Below are positions 36,425 to 45,726 of a stretch of 64,000 bases of DNA, piece after piece. The position numbers were made by a program, and so were the translations under genes. The stretch covers positions 143,016 through 207,015 of the forward strand of contig NZ_CANMSY010000006.1 in NCBI RefSeq assembly GCF_947500705.1. The letters run 5' to 3'. Under the pieces are notes generated by a model. That model ran no database searches. It was not told where the DNA came from and saw nothing but the letters and a program-made list of their open reading frames with translations. Each line of letters begins with the position of its first letter. The first letter of the stretch is position 1. The DNA is from an uncultured Brachybacterium sp. Lineage in GTDB: Bacteria > Actinomycetota > Actinomycetes > Actinomycetales > Dermabacteraceae.

Positions 36425-38722
36425 ATGACGACTGCTCCGGATCACGCCATCATTGCTGGGCCCGCCCCTCGCCGGCATGCCGCGGTGCTGCTGCTGGTGC
36501 TGCTGGCCGTGGCGGTCGCGGGCTTCGCCTTCCGCGGTGTGACGGCGCCACGTGACGCTGCGGCGCCCGAGGACGTCTTCAGCGCCGAACGCGCCGCGGC
36601 CTCCGTCGCTCCTGTGGTCGCGGTGTCGCGGCCGATGGGCTCGGCCGAGAACGACAGCGCCCATGAGGAGCTCGCCGCGCAGCTGAGCGCACTCGGCTTC
36701 GAGATCGAGACCCAGGAGGGGATCGGCACGCGCGTCCTCGACGGCGAGGCCTCGGCGGGGTACGTCCGCAATCTCGTCGCCACCCGGCCCGGCACCGACC
36801 CCACCGGCACCGTGGTGCTCGCCTCCCACATCGACTCGGTCCCCGGCGCGCCCGGCGCGGCCGACGCCGGGGTGGGCCTCGCCGTGATCCTCGAGACGGC
36901 CCGGGCGCTGGGCCCGGAGACCCTGCGCAATGACCTGGTGATCCTGCTGGTCGATGGCGAGGAGCGGGGCCTGCTGGGATCCGATGCGTACCTGGCCGGC
37001 CCGGGCCAGGAGCTCACCGCGCCGGTGGTGGTGCTGAACCATGAGGCGCGCGGCATCTCCGGCCGGCCGCTGGTGACCCGGGCGAGCGGGCCGATGCACG
37101 CCGTGATCGGCTCGTCACCGAGCCCCGAGTTCGAATCCTTCACCGACGCCCTGTTCGGGATCATCCCCAACTACACCGACTTCAGCTCCTACCGGGACGC
37201 CGGCTGGTGGGGGATGGACATGGCGATCATCGACGAGGCCTGGGCCTATCACTCCGCCCAGGACGATGCCGCGCATCTGGATGACGGCACCCTCCAGCAC
37301 TACGGCGAGCTGACCCTGGCCCTGACCCGAGATCTCGGCGACCGGGATCTCGGCGCCCTCCAGGACCGTGCGGACGAGCATCCGGTGCAGACCACCGCGC
37401 CCTGGGGAGTGGTGCAGGTGCCGCCGCTGGTGATGACGGTGCTCGGCCTGCTGGCACCGCTGGCCGTGCTCGCCGCGATGCTCGTGCGACGCCGCCGCAT
37501 GGAGGTCACGCTCCCCGGTGCTGTCGTGGGGGCGGTGGTGGGGCTGCTGGTTCTCGTCGGCGGGGTGCTCGCCGCGTTCCAGCTCTGGTCGGCCACCGCT
37601 GCGGCGACTCCCGAGATGCTCTCCCAGAGCATGGGTGAACCTGTGCGGGCCGAGCTCTTCCTCCTCGCGGAGATGCTCGCCGCGGCCGCGGTGGTGACGG
37701 CCGGCTGGGTGGTGGCCCGGCTGCTGATCTCGCGCGCCGCCGTTCTGCTCGGAGCTGCGCTCGTGGTCACGACGCTGCTGGCGGTGCTCGGGGTCTCCTC
37801 GCCCACACTCGGCAGCTCGATGATCCTGCCCGCCACGATCGCTGCTCTCGGCACTCTGCTCGCCGCGCTGCTGCCGCCGGTTACCGGCCTGGTGGCGCGT
37901 GTGCTCGCCGTGCTTCCGACGGGTTGGATGCTGGGCATCCAGCTCTCGGCGCTGGCCGAGTTCGGCATCGCCTCGGCAGCCGGGGGACTGGCCGGGACCG
38001 CCCTGATCGGGCTCGGCGCCGCGGGCCCGCTGCTGCTCGGCAGCTTTCAGGCTCGTTCCGGTGACCTGCCCACCGGTCGGGCTGATGGCCGGCTCTCCCG
38101 CCGCGCCGCCGAACACCGTGGCCGTGCGCACTCCGCGCCTGGTGCCCGCCCGGCCCGTCGGCCCCATCGACTCCTGCTCCCGGTGCTGCCTGCGGTGCTC
38201 GCGCTCGGGCTCGCGATCGGTGGAACTGCGTGGACCCTGGCGTCGCCGGAACCGACCCAGGAGCGCGTCGTCGCGCATGTCGATGGCGGCACCGGAGAGA
38301 CCACCTGGGAGGTCTCGGGCAGCACCGACTGGGGCCGGGCACTCGATGGGGCGTCGGCGACCTCGGACCTCGCCGTGCCGGCTGTGAGCGTGCAGGGCTC
38401 CGCCGAGGCGCCGCAGGAGATCTCGATCGAGGCCCCGAGGGACGCGTCCGCGCTCACTCTCGAAGCGAGCGGCGGTCTGCTCACCGCCGTCGCCGTGGAC
38501 GGCGTGGCGGTGGAGTCCGCGGAGGGGCTCGAGCGGGTCACGGTCCATGGCGTCCGTGCCGGTCAGGCCGTGCGCATGACCGTGACCGTGCCTGCTGGGG
38601 CGGAGCTGATGCTGCGCGAGACGAGCTTCGATCCGACGCTCGCCACGGGCTGGGTCGCCCCCGGCGACGACGTCTCGCTCGTGCAGCCGCGCATGGAGGT
38701 GAGCATCGCCGTCCCGCGTTGA
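36425..38722 (+). CDS. M28-family zinc metallopeptidase with membrane domain
   Basis: 765 aa. One N-terminal membrane segment (VLLLVLLAVAVAGFAF), an M28 aminopeptidase domain, then six or more membrane segments and a C-terminal extracytoplasmic beta domain. Zinc and catalytic residues fit M28: VVLASHIDSVPG, ADAGVG, DGEERGLLGSDAY, NHEARG and AYHSAQDD. The layout recalls vacuolar membrane proteases (Fxna/PFF1 type). Substrate unknown. TAGAAC (36413-36418) lies 6 nt before the ATG, a probable leaderless start. It stands alone between the LysR gene and convergent genes. Confidence 0.85.
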   Translation: MTTAPDHAIIAGPAPRRHAAVLLLVLLAVAVAGFAFRGVTAPRDAAAPEDVFSAERAAASVAPVVAVSRPMGSAENDSAHEELAAQLSALGFEIETQEGIGTRVLDGEASAGYVRNLVATRPGTDPTGTVVLASHIDSVPGAPGAADAGVGLAVILETARALGPETLRNDLVILLVDGEERGLLGSDAYLAGPGQELTAPVVVLNHEARGISGRPLVTRASGPMHAVIGSSPSPEFESFTDALFGIIPNYTDFSSYRDAGWWGMDMAIIDEAWAYHSAQDDAAHLDDGTLQHYGELTLALTRDLGDRDLGALQDRADEHPVQTTAPWGVVQVPPLVMTVLGLLAPLAVLAAMLVRRRRMEVTLPGAVVGAVVGLLVLVGGVLAAFQLWSATAAATPEMLSQSMGEPVRAELFLLAEMLAAAAVVTAGWVVARLLISRAAVLLGAALVVTTLLAVLGVSSPTLGSSMILPATIAALGTLLAALLPPVTGLVARVLAVLPTGWMLGIQLSALAEFGIASAAGGLAGTALIGLGAAGPLLLGSFQARSGDLPTGRADGRLSRRAAEHRGRAHSAPGARPARRPHRLLLPVLPAVLALGLAIGGTAWTLASPEPTQERVVAHVDGGTGETTWEVSGSTDWGRALDGASATSDLAVPAVSVQGSAEAPQEISIEAPRDASALTLEASGGLLTAVAVDGVAVESAEGLERVTVHGVRAGQAVRMTVTVPAGAELMLRETSFDPTLATGWVAPGDDVSLVQPRMEVSIAVPR

Positions 38723-38789
38723 GCGGGGCCATGACGACCTTGCGCTCTCCTCGCCTCGCAGTAGCTGCGTCGACCGCGGGCACGTGACG

Positions 38790-39380
38790 TCAGCCCAGCG
38801 GCAGCGTGGCCAGCACCTCGTGGCGGGGGCCTCCGGACCGACCCTGCCCCAGCTGCGACTCGATCAGCTCGAGCTCCGTCACCTCCCAGGTCGGCCCGCG
38901 ATAGACCGACAGCGCTCGGACCGTCTCTGCCAGCAGCAGCTGCGTCGGATCCGGCGGCGGTTCCTCGCCCCGGCGACGGCGGCGCGGCCGAGGAGCGCGG
39001 GCCGAGACCCGGGCGACCGTCAGGTGAGCTCTGCGCCGTTCGCGGCTCTCGCCCTCGAGCAGCTCCTCGCCCAGCAGTGCGCCCAAGGCCTCCGTCGCGC
39101 CGCCCACGCCGATCCACAGCGTGCGGGCGCTGAACATCCCCGCACCGCTCAGCTGGAGCGGCATCGGCCGGTGCCGAGCTGCGATCCGGCCGAGCTCCCG
39201 GGTCGTGTCCTCGAGCGCCCCACCGGGCAGATCTGCCCGGAAGGCGAGAGTCAGATGCCACTGGGAGGGATCACCCCAGCGCAGCGCACGGCCCGCGCCC
39301 GCCCGCACCTCCTCGAGCGCCGAGTCCAGATGCTCGAGCGCCGTGGGGGAGGGACGGAGGGCGACGAAGACCCGTATCAG
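38790..39380 (-). CDS. thpR: 2'-5' RNA ligase family protein (ThpR-like), non-canonical start
   Basis: The two HxT motifs of the 2H phosphoesterase fold are present: QWHLTLAFRADLPG and RRAHLTVARVSA. Family members act as RNA 2',3'-cyclic phosphodiesterases. The first canonical start in frame is GTG 39308, which would drop the conserved first strand IRVFVALRPSPTALEHLDSA encoded just upstream. To include it, translation must start at CTG 39380, overlapping the stop of the upstream gene as CTGA, or at ATA 39377. I annotate from CTG (196 aa); the shorter form is 172 aa. Start is uncertain; the reading frame is sure. Confidence 0.72.
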   Translation of the reverse strand: MIRVFVALRPSPTALEHLDSALEEVRAGAGRALRWGDPSQWHLTLAFRADLPGGALEDTTRELGRIAARHRPMPLQLSGAGMFSARTLWIGVGGATEALGALLGEELLEGESRERRRAHLTVARVSARAPRPRRRRRGEEPPPDPTQLLLAETVRALSVYRGPTWEVTELELIESQLGQGRSGGPRHEVLATLPLG

Positions 39381-40093
39381 GCCACCGGCGGGAAGCTCTT
39401 CTTCGCGGCAGCCGCGATCTTGTTCAGCTGCGAGCGGTCGGCGAGCGCGCCGAGCACGGCACCCAGCCCCGGGATCGCCTTGCCGAACAGGCGTGCGGAG
39501 CGCAGCCCGAAGCGGCGCAGCAGGCGGCCGCCGATGGCACCGGCGAGCTCCGACTGCGGAGTCGTCGGCAGGCGCTTGGCGAGGCCGCGCGTGGCGACCC
39601 CGGCGATCGGCCCGAGGCCGACGTTCTTCAGCACGTCCCCGGACTCCTCGCCGAGCAGCGCCGCGAGCACCCGCACCCGGACCTCCTCATCCTCGAGGTC
39701 ATAGCCGCGCACCGCCGCGATCGCCCCCACCATGCGGGTGGCCTGGACGTAGAACTCGACCACGTTCGTGGGCAGCAGGATCGGGAGGGTCACGAAGCCG
39801 CCGAGACCGGTGACGAAACCGCCCGCGGTCACGCCCCAGCGATGGCGGCGCACGAGACGGCGCACCGCGACCTGCGGGCGGCGCTTCCCCCGCCCGCGCT
39901 GGGCGTGACGGGCGATGTCCGCGGCCGAGGAATAGGCGAGCTTCCCGTCCAGGCCCACGTCGCGGATCAGCGTCACCACCCGCTCGAGGGCCCCATCCTG
40001 CGGTGACCGGTCACCGCGCCGGGCCTCCTTCATCGCCTCGCGAGCAGTGCTCCTGGCCGACTCGTCATGGCGCAGCATCGAGAAGATCCCCAT
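39377..40093 (-). CDS. EcsC-family protein
   Basis: 238 aa. A basic N-terminal half (HAQRGRGKRRPQVAVRRLVR) leads to an amphipathic/hydrophobic centre, GGFVTGLGGFVTLPILLPTN and VVEFYVQATRMVGAIAAVRG, typical of EcsC domain proteins. A helical region (GRLLRRFGLRSARLFGKAIP) follows. Function unknown; EcsC in Bacillus accompanies an ABC transporter, but none is here. ATG 40093 is chosen for its excellent Shine-Dalgarno AAGGAGG 5 nt upstream; a start at 40156 is possible. Upstream of and overlapping the ThpR-like gene. Confidence 0.78.
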   Translation of the reverse strand: MGIFSMLRHDESARSTAREAMKEARRGDRSPQDGALERVVTLIRDVGLDGKLAYSSAADIARHAQRGRGKRRPQVAVRRLVRRHRWGVTAGGFVTGLGGFVTLPILLPTNVVEFYVQATRMVGAIAAVRGYDLEDEEVRVRVLAALLGEESGDVLKNVGLGPIAGVATRGLAKRLPTTPQSELAGAIGGRLLRRFGLRSARLFGKAIPGLGAVLGALADRSQLNKIAAAAKKSFPPVA

Positions 40094-40317
40094 GGCGCCT
40101 CCTTCCTCGTCGTGCACCGCGAAAGTGGCGGTGCGGCGGTCGATGATGCCCATCATGCCGTGCCACGCTGCCCGGACCCGCGCATCCGACCACTCGGTGG
40201 GGCCAGCGGCTGCGGGATGACTGCGGTGGAGCGGGCCGGAGGCGTGAGCGAGCTCCTGCTCGACACCGGGCCCGCCTGCGGTGCCGGGAGCCGCTCTCGC
40301 CGTAGGCTCGAAGGACC

Positions 40318-41052
40318 ATGCAGCAGAAGCTCTACCGTGACGATGCGATCGTCCTGCGCACCCACCCCCTGGGTGAGGCCGATCGCATCATCACGCTGCT
40401 CACCCGGCGCCACGGCAAGGTCCGGGCGGTCGCCAAGGGCGTGCGCCGCACCGGCAGCCGCTTCGGGGCCCGGCTCGAGCCCTTCAACCTCGTCGACGTC
40501 CAGCTGCATGCCGGCAAGTCCCTGCACACGGTGACCCAGGTGGTCACCATCGAGGCCTTCGCCGTGGGCATCAGCGCCGATTACGGCCGCTTCACCGCTG
40601 CCAGCGCGATGCTCGAGACGACGGACCGGCTCACCGACGAGATGGTCGATCCCCACCAGCGCGGCTTCCTGATGCTGGTCGGGGCCCTGCGGGCGATGGG
40701 GGAGGGCCGGCTCGCACCGCCGCTGGTGCTGGACTCCTTCCTGCTGCGCACCCTCGCCGTCTCGGGCTGGGCACCGGAGCTGAGGGTCTGTGCCTCCTGC
40801 GGTGCGGAGGGCCCCCACCACGCCTATGACATCCGCGCGGGTGGCCTGGTCTGCACACCCTGCCGTCGGCCGGGGGCGGTCGCGGTGCGGCAGTCCACGA
40901 TCGAGCAGCTGATCTTCCTGCTCGCCGGGGACTGGGAGAATGTGCTGCAGAGCGAGGAGTCCGTCATGCAGGAGGCGGGCCGTCTGATCACCGACACGGT
41001 GACCTGGCACCTCGAGCGCTCCGTGCGCTCCCTGCACTATGTCGAGCGCTGA
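40318..41052 (+). CDS. recO: DNA repair protein RecO
   Basis: 244 aa. N-terminal OB fold ([39 protein letters not shown]), helical domain, and a C-terminal four-cysteine zinc module: [19 protein letters not shown] then CTPCRR. RecO with RecR loads RecA on SSB-coated DNA in the RecF pathway. ATG 40318 has AAGGA 3 nt upstream. TAGGCT (40303-40308) may be the -10. Followed by uppS, the usual actinobacterial order after era/leuA. Confidence 0.94.
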   Translation: MQQKLYRDDAIVLRTHPLGEADRIITLLTRRHGKVRAVAKGVRRTGSRFGARLEPFNLVDVQLHAGKSLHTVTQVVTIEAFAVGISADYGRFTAASAMLETTDRLTDEMVDPHQRGFLMLVGALRAMGEGRLAPPLVLDSFLLRTLAVSGWAPELRVCASCGAEGPHHAYDIRAGGLVCTPCRRPGAVAVRQSTIEQLIFLLAGDWENVLQSEESVMQEAGRLITDTVTWHLERSVRSLHYVER

Positions 41053-41101
41053 CCACGCGCCCGACCCCCATCGCTCGCCACGATCGATCCAGGAGGACCT
41101 C

Positions 41102-41911
41102 ATGCCCGGTGCTGCCCGTCACGGGTACCAGGAGCCTTTCCCGCATCCCAGCGGTGCGCGGCCCCCGCAGCTGCCCGACCCCACCATTCCCGCCCATGTC
41201 GCGGTGGTCATGGACGGCAACGGACGCTGGGCGAACCAGCAGGGCCTGCCTCGCACCGCCGGGCACGAGGCCGGGGAGGCCGCGCTGCTGGACGTGGTCG
41301 CCGGTGCGCTGCAGATCGGCGTGACGCATCTGAGCGCCTACGCCTTCTCCACGGAGAACTGGAAGCGCTCCCCGGAGGAGGTCCGCTTCCTGATGGGCTT
41401 CTCCCGTTCCGTGCTGCGCCGCCAGCGCGACACCCTGAACTCCTGGGGGGTGCGGATCGTGTGGATCGGTCGCGAGCAGCGGCTGTGGGGGAGCGTCATC
41501 AAGGAGCTGCGTGAGGCGGAGCAGCTGACCCGGGAGAACACCCGGATGACGCTCTACATGTGCGTGAACTACGGCGGGCGGGCCGAGATCATCGACGCGG
41601 TCCGGGAGATCGCCGAGGAGGTCCATGCCGGCCGCCTCAGCAGCCGGGGCATCACCGCCAAGAGCTTCGCACGCCACCTCGACGATCCCGATATGCCGGA
41701 CGTCGACCTGTTCCTGCGCACCAGCGGCGAGCAGCGCACCTCGAACTTCCTGCTCTGGCAGGCCGCCTACGCCGAGCTGGTCTTCGTGCCCGAGCTGTGG
41801 CCGGATGTGGACCGCCGGGTGCTCTGGCGGGCGATCACCGAGTACGCGCGGCGGGACCGCCGCTACGGCGGCGCGATCGACGCCCCGGGGCACGAGGTCG
41901 CACCGGGCTGA
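41102..41911 (+). CDS. uppS: Undecaprenyl/polyprenyl diphosphate synthase (cis-prenyltransferase)
   Basis: 269 aa. Signature cis-prenyltransferase motifs: [20 protein letters not shown] with the catalytic Asp, [30 protein letters not shown], and [19 protein letters not shown]. It makes the long-chain polyprenyl diphosphate lipid carrier for cell-wall synthesis from isopentenyl units. ATG 41102 is chosen for AGGAGG 5 nt upstream; ATG 41039 would overlap recO by 14 nt and adds an unconserved 21 residues. Convergent with the DedA gene. Confidence 0.94.
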   Translation: MPGAARHGYQEPFPHPSGARPPQLPDPTIPAHVAVVMDGNGRWANQQGLPRTAGHEAGEAALLDVVAGALQIGVTHLSAYAFSTENWKRSPEEVRFLMGFSRSVLRRQRDTLNSWGVRIVWIGREQRLWGSVIKELREAEQLTRENTRMTLYMCVNYGGRAEIIDAVREIAEEVHAGRLSSRGITAKSFARHLDDPDMPDVDLFLRTSGEQRTSNFLLWQAAYAELVFVPELWPDVDRRVLWRAITEYARRDRRYGGAIDAPGHEVAPG

Positions 41912-41913
41912 GC

Positions 41914-41941
41914 GAGCCCGGGCGCCCGACCGGAAGGGCTC
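41914..41941. terminator. Weak hairpin between uppS and dedA-like gene
   Basis: GAGCCC and GGGCTC (6 bp) enclose a 16-nt GC-rich loop spanning the stops of two convergent genes. The loop is long and the stem short, so the terminator role is tentative. Confidence 0.35.
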
Positions 41942-42473
41942 AGCGGTGCGCGTCGTGGGTGGTGGACGAGGTCTCTGCGGCCTCCGGCCCAGGGTGCGCC
42001 GCGCTCACGCCGCCGGTACGTCGCCTGTGCCGCAGCAGCACGCCGACCAGCGCCACGACCAGCGCGAGCACCGCGACGGCGCCCCAGGGGGAGACGACGA
42101 ACAGCTCGAACCAGGCCATGAACGCCACCAGGCCCACGGTCGCGTAGATGAAGGCCCAGGCGAGCCCCCCGACCGCAAGAGCGGGGAGATACCGCTTGGC
42201 CGGCATGCCGGTGAGGCCCGCCGCGGCGTTCGCGGCCGTCTGGAAGCCGACGGTGAGGAAGCTCAGTGCGACCACCGGAGCGCCCCAGCGGTTGACCAGA
42301 CCCGTGGCGCGGACGACGCTCGGCGAGTCCAGGAAGGCGGCGATGCGGCCGCGATCCGCGGCTTTCCGGGCGCCGCGCCCGATCAGGTACGTGGCACCTG
42401 CGCGGCACCAGATCACCACGTACAGGAATGCCACTGCAGGCAGCAGTGGCAGGTTCCCGACCCACTCCATCAT
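41940..42473 (-). CDS. DedA/VTT-family membrane protein
   Basis: 177 aa with four or five hydrophobic segments. LPLLPAVAFLYVVIWCRAGA, GAPVVALSFLTVGFQTAANA, AAGLTGMPAKRYLPALAVGG and LFVVSPWGAVAVLALVVALV follow the VTT/DedA pattern, though short. DedA proteins act in lipid (undecaprenyl phosphate or PE) translocation. The start overlaps the zur stop (ATGA), so it is the last gene of the znu-zur operon. Its link with zinc is unknown. ATG 42470 is an alternative start. Confidence 0.75.
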   Translation of the reverse strand: MMEWVGNLPLLPAVAFLYVVIWCRAGATYLIGRGARKAADRGRIAAFLDSPSVVRATGLVNRWGAPVVALSFLTVGFQTAANAAAGLTGMPAKRYLPALAVGGLAWAFIYATVGLVAFMAWFELFVVSPWGAVAVLALVVALVGVLLRHRRRTGGVSAAHPGPEAAETSSTTHDAHR

Positions 42474-42919
42474 CGTGCGCGGCCCTCATCCTCGTCGTCC
42501 GGGTCGTCGTCGAGGTCCTCGTCGGGCCCGACCGATTGCCCTGTGTGGTCCGCGCAGAGCCCGAACACCTCGAGCGTGTGGTCCACATCGGTGAAGCCGT
42601 GCTCGTGGGCGATCGCGGTCATCGCACTCTCGAGCTTCGGGGCGAGGAACTCGACGGTGCGGCCGCACTCCCGGCAGACCAGGTGATGGTGGTGCCCGGT
42701 GTCCGCGCACTGGCGGTACTGCGACTCGCCGTCCCCCGCCACCAGCACGTCGAGCCGGCCGGAGCGCGAGAGGGCCTGGAGGTTCCGGTACACGGTGGCC
42801 AGCCCCACGGTCTCGCCGTCGGCCTTCATCTGCTCATGGATCTGCTGAGCGCTGCGGAAGTCGTCCTGCCGCGAGAGCGTCTCGAGGATCGCGGTTCGCT
42901 GGCGGGTGTTCCGTTGCAT
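42470..42919 (-). CDS. zur: Fur-family zinc uptake regulator Zur
   Basis: 149 aa. Winged-helix DNA-binding part (RNTRQRTAILETLSRQDDFR; ETVGLATVYRNLQALSRSG), then the metal region GDGESQYRQCADTGHHHHLV, CRECGRTVEFL and a C-terminal Cys in GLCADHTG, matching FurB/Zur zinc sites with two CxxC-type positions. An acidic tail (EDLDDDPDDEDEG) follows. With zinc it represses uptake genes. It lies in the same operon as znuA-znuC-znuB and so should repress itself through the box at 45712. AAAGGAG precedes the ATG. Confidence 0.92.
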   Translation of the reverse strand: MQRNTRQRTAILETLSRQDDFRSAQQIHEQMKADGETVGLATVYRNLQALSRSGRLDVLVAGDGESQYRQCADTGHHHHLVCRECGRTVEFLAPKLESAMTAIAHEHGFTDVDHTLEVFGLCADHTGQSVGPDEDLDDDPDDEDEGRAR

Positions 42920-42954
42920 GCCGACATTCTCCTTTACTGCGAGCAGGACTTCTA

Positions 42955-43878
42955 TCAGTCGTGGGGCGTTGCACGTGCGGCGAGCGGCAGGGCCCGCGCC
43001 CGCCCGGGGCCGGGGCCTCCGAGCGCAGAGATCGGTCGTGCGGGCCGCAGCGCTCGGAACAGGAGGCCGAGGATGTACGCGGCGACGGTCAGCAGCACGA
43101 TCACGCCGCCCGGCGGCAGATCGACGTACACGGTGATCAGCAGGCCGCCCAGCGAGCAGACCACGGCGATCACCATCGCGGTGCGCATGGTGCGGGTGAA
43201 GCCGACCACCAGATGCTGGGCAGCGGCGACGGGGATGATCATCAGCGCGGAGACCATCAGCGCGCCGACGATCCGCATCGACAGGGTGACGGTCAGCGCG
43301 GCCATCACCGCGATCAGCACGTTCACGACGCGCACCGGCAGCCCGGAGGCTCGCGCGAACTCCTCGTCCGCCGTGACCGCGGCGAGCAGACCGGAGAGCC
43401 CCACCCCGATCGCCAGCACCAGCACCGCGAGCACCAGCGAGATCACGGTGTCCGGGGCGGTGACGGTGGACAGTGAGCCGAAGAGATATCCCATCAGGTT
43501 CTGGGAGGTGCCTCCAGCGAGCTGGATGATCACCACGCCGCCGGCGATACCGCCGTAGAACAGGATCGCCAGCGCCACATCACGGCTGGTGTGGCTGACC
43601 TCGCGGACGTATTCGATCAGCAGGGCACCGATCACCGAGGCCGCCAGGGCGCCGGGGATCGCCAGCAGGTCCGCCGGCGACGCGGTGAGCCAGGCCCCCA
43701 CCAGCCAGCCGACGGCCACACCGGTGAGGGCGACGTGACCGAGCCCGTCACCGAGGAGGGAGAGCCGCTTCTGGACCAGATAGGTGCCCACCACGGGGGC
43801 GGTGAGCCCGATGAGCACCGCGATGATCAGCGGGTAGCGCAGCAGGTCGGAGGCGAGGATGTCGAGGGGCGAGATCAC
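42955..43878 (-). CDS. znuB: Zinc ABC transporter permease ZnuB
   Basis: 307 aa, about eight membrane segments of the ABC-3 family: GTYLVQKRLSLLGDGLGHVA and LTGVAVGWLVG near the N-terminus, VSHTSRDVALAILFYGGIAG in the middle, and GALMVSALMIIPVAAAQHLV near the coupling region. It forms the channel for zinc import with ZnuC and ZnuA. GTG 43878 overlaps the znuC stop (GTGA); a longer in-frame reading to 43905 would lie inside znuC. An Arg/Pro-rich cytosolic tail ends the protein. Confidence 0.92.
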   Translation of the reverse strand: MISPLDILASDLLRYPLIIAVLIGLTAPVVGTYLVQKRLSLLGDGLGHVALTGVAVGWLVGAWLTASPADLLAIPGALAASVIGALLIEYVREVSHTSRDVALAILFYGGIAGGVVIIQLAGGTSQNLMGYLFGSLSTVTAPDTVISLVLAVLVLAIGVGLSGLLAAVTADEEFARASGLPVRVVNVLIAVMAALTVTLSMRIVGALMVSALMIIPVAAAQHLVVGFTRTMRTAMVIAVVCSLGGLLITVYVDLPPGGVIVLLTVAAYILGLLFRALRPARPISALGGPGPGRARALPLAARATPHD

Positions 43879-44711
43879 AGGGGGTTCATCTCCTGGCCGA
43901 GGCACTGGTCGATCGGGGCGGCATCCTCGGGATGCCCATGCCCGGGATGGAGGTGCGGGCGGTCCTCGACCGGGCCGTTATGCACCACATGGCCGTGGTC
44001 GAGGACGACGGCGCGATGGATGTCGCCGGTGAGCGGACCGGTCTCGTGGAGGACCACCAGGATCGAGGTGCCGGCGGCGGACAGCTCGCGGAAGAGCTGG
44101 GAGATGAGGTCCTGGGTGGGCAGATCGACCCCGGAGAAGGGCTCGTCGAGCACCAGCAGCTCGGGGCTGCGCACCAGAGCACGGGCGATCATCACGCGGC
44201 GTCGCTGCCCACCGGACATCCGGGTGATGGGGCGACCGGCCAGATCGGACATCCCGACCTGCTCGAGGGCCTTCAGGACTCGGGGATCACGGCGGCTGGG
44301 CCACCATGACCGGGCACCCAGCAGCCCGCTGGCGACGGTCTCCTGTGCGGTCGCGGGGATGGACCCCGCCTCCGTGGAGTCCTGCGGCACATAGCCGAGA
44401 CGGTCATGGGCAAGGCTGCGCTGCACAGGCGCTCCGAAAAGCCGCGCTGAGCCGGTCTCCAGTGGCAGGATCCCCACCGCCGCTCGCAGGAGGGTCGACT
44501 TGCCGGAGCCGTTGGCGCCCAGCAGCGCCACCAGCTCACCGGGGACGATGCGGAGGTCGACGTCGTGGAGCACGCGCTGTCCGCCACGGCTGACGGAGGC
44601 CGCGGTGACCTCGATGACGGGGGCGACCTCACTGGCGGGCTCGAGGTCGCCGGCGCGGGTGGCGCCGTCGGCCGGGTCAGTGCCGAGGTCAGGGGCGGTG
44701 TCGCCGCTCAC
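43875..44711 (-). CDS. znuC: Zinc ABC transporter ATPase ZnuC
   Basis: 278 aa. Walker A GANGSGKST, Q-loop GYVPQDS, signature MSGGQRRRVMIARAL, Walker B LLVLDEPFSGVD and the H-loop VVLHE. A ~35-residue acidic N-terminus and a His-rich C-terminus (RPHLHPGHGHPEDAAP) flank the ABC domain; the His-rich tail could bind zinc, my inference. GTG start overlaps znuA by 4 nt, the stop overlaps znuB by 4 nt, so the transporter genes are translationally coupled. Confidence 0.92.
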   Translation of the reverse strand: MSGDTAPDLGTDPADGATRAGDLEPASEVAPVIEVTAASVSRGGQRVLHDVDLRIVPGELVALLGANGSGKSTLLRAAVGILPLETGSARLFGAPVQRSLAHDRLGYVPQDSTEAGSIPATAQETVASGLLGARSWWPSRRDPRVLKALEQVGMSDLAGRPITRMSGGQRRRVMIARALVRSPELLVLDEPFSGVDLPTQDLISQLFRELSAAGTSILVVLHETGPLTGDIHRAVVLDHGHVVHNGPVEDRPHLHPGHGHPEDAAPIDQCLGQEMNPL

Positions 44712-45712
44712 GCCCAGCTCGCGACCAGGGCAGTGCAGTTGTCTCGCATGACGCGAGGATAGTCCGCGTCCTCGGACTGCTGGGTCTCGAGATTGTCGAG
44801 CTCCGCGCTCTCGATGCCCAAGTTCTTCGCGAGGGTCTGGGCGACCTTGGGGGAGGCGGAGGACTCGAAGAAGATCGTGCTCACGTCCTCCTCCGCCACG
44901 ACTCCCTCGAGGGCGAGCAGACGCTGGGGGGAGGGCTCCGTCTCCGGATCGACACCGGAGATGCCGATCTGGTGGAGCTCGTAGCGCTCCGCCAGGTAGG
45001 CGTACGCGGCATGGCTGGTGATGAAGGGCCTCTCGCCGCTCACTGCGCCGAAGGACTCCGCGAGCTCGGCGTCGAGCTCCTCGAGCTCGCTGCGCAGGAC
45101 GCCCGCCGCGTCGGTGAAGCTCTGTGAGCTCTCCGGGGAGAGCTCTCCCAGGTGGGCGGCGATCGCGTCTGCGAGGTCGGCCATGCGCAACGGGTCGTGC
45201 CAGAAATGGGGATCGTTCGGGCCATGTTCGTGACCGTCGTGGGAGCCGCCGCCGTCGGAGGCGTGGTCGGCGTGCTCCTCCTCGGTCTCGCCCTCGTGGT
45301 CCGCATCGTCGTGCTCCTCATGGGCGCTTTCGGCACCGACCGGAAGCAGGTCGATCGCAGTGGAGATGTCGAGCACATTGCCCTCGCGGTGGGATGCGAT
45401 GGCGTCGTCCACCGCACTCTGGAAATCGGGGATCTGCACCACCAGGTCGGCCTTCTCCATGGCCATGACCTGCTTGATCGAGAGCTCCAAACCGTGCGCG
45501 TCAACGCCCGGAGAGGAGAGGTCCTCCAGCGCGACGTGCTCCCCGCCGACCCTGGTGACCAGGTAGGCGAGAGGATAGGCCGAGGTCACGACCGACAGTT
45601 TCCCGTCGGCCGCGCCACCCTCGCTCCCGCATGCCCCGAGGAGGGCGGCGCCGACGCCGAGGCCGGTGAGGGTGAGCAGGGAGCGCCGAGAGGGGCGGAG
45701 CTGAAGCGACAT
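44708..45712 (-). CDS. znuA: Zinc-binding lipoprotein ZnuA
   Basis: 334 aa. Signal peptide with lipobox LLGACGSEGG, then the cluster A-I solute-binding fold: VVTSAYPLAYLVTRVGG, DAHGLELS (first His), a disordered metal-binding loop very rich in His, Asp and Glu (HEEHDDADHEGETEEEHADH), HGPNDPHFWHDP, ITSHAAYAYLAERY and FFESSASPKVAQTLA. It delivers Zn2+ to ZnuB. The start 45712 (MSLQLRPSRRSLL) lies 7 nt after a GAGAAT hexamer; ATG 45721 would overlap that -10 and the Zur-like box. First gene of the operon; divergent from glyS. Confidence 0.93.
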   Translation of the reverse strand: MSLQLRPSRRSLLTLTGLGVGAALLGACGSEGGAADGKLSVVTSAYPLAYLVTRVGGEHVALEDLSSPGVDAHGLELSIKQVMAMEKADLVVQIPDFQSAVDDAIASHREGNVLDISTAIDLLPVGAESAHEEHDDADHEGETEEEHADHASDGGGSHDGHEHGPNDPHFWHDPLRMADLADAIAAHLGELSPESSQSFTDAAGVLRSELEELDAELAESFGAVSGERPFITSHAAYAYLAERYELHQIGISGVDPETEPSPQRLLALEGVVAEEDVSTIFFESSASPKVAQTLAKNLGIESAELDNLETQQSEDADYPRVMRDNCTALVASWA

Positions 45713-45726
45713 GACAATCATTCTCA
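45712..45726 (-). promoter_or_regulatory. Zur-like box over the znuA -10 and start
   Basis: TGAGAATGATTGTCA (minus strand) is a near-perfect 15-bp palindrome of Fur/Zur type; only the three G positions break symmetry. It overlaps the -10 hexamer GAGAAT (45720-45725) of the znuA promoter; a TTGCGC -35 lies 17 bp further upstream (45743-45748). Repressor bound here would block polymerase directly. Confidence 0.75.

Noticed and set aside
37129-37138. GTTCGAATCC, resembling a tRNA T-loop
   Set aside because: Lies inside the M28 peptidase coding sequence; no cloverleaf arms around it.
41039-41101. Upstream ATG for uppS overlapping recO
   Set aside because: ATG 41102 has a strong AGGAGG at ideal spacing; the extension is not conserved-looking.
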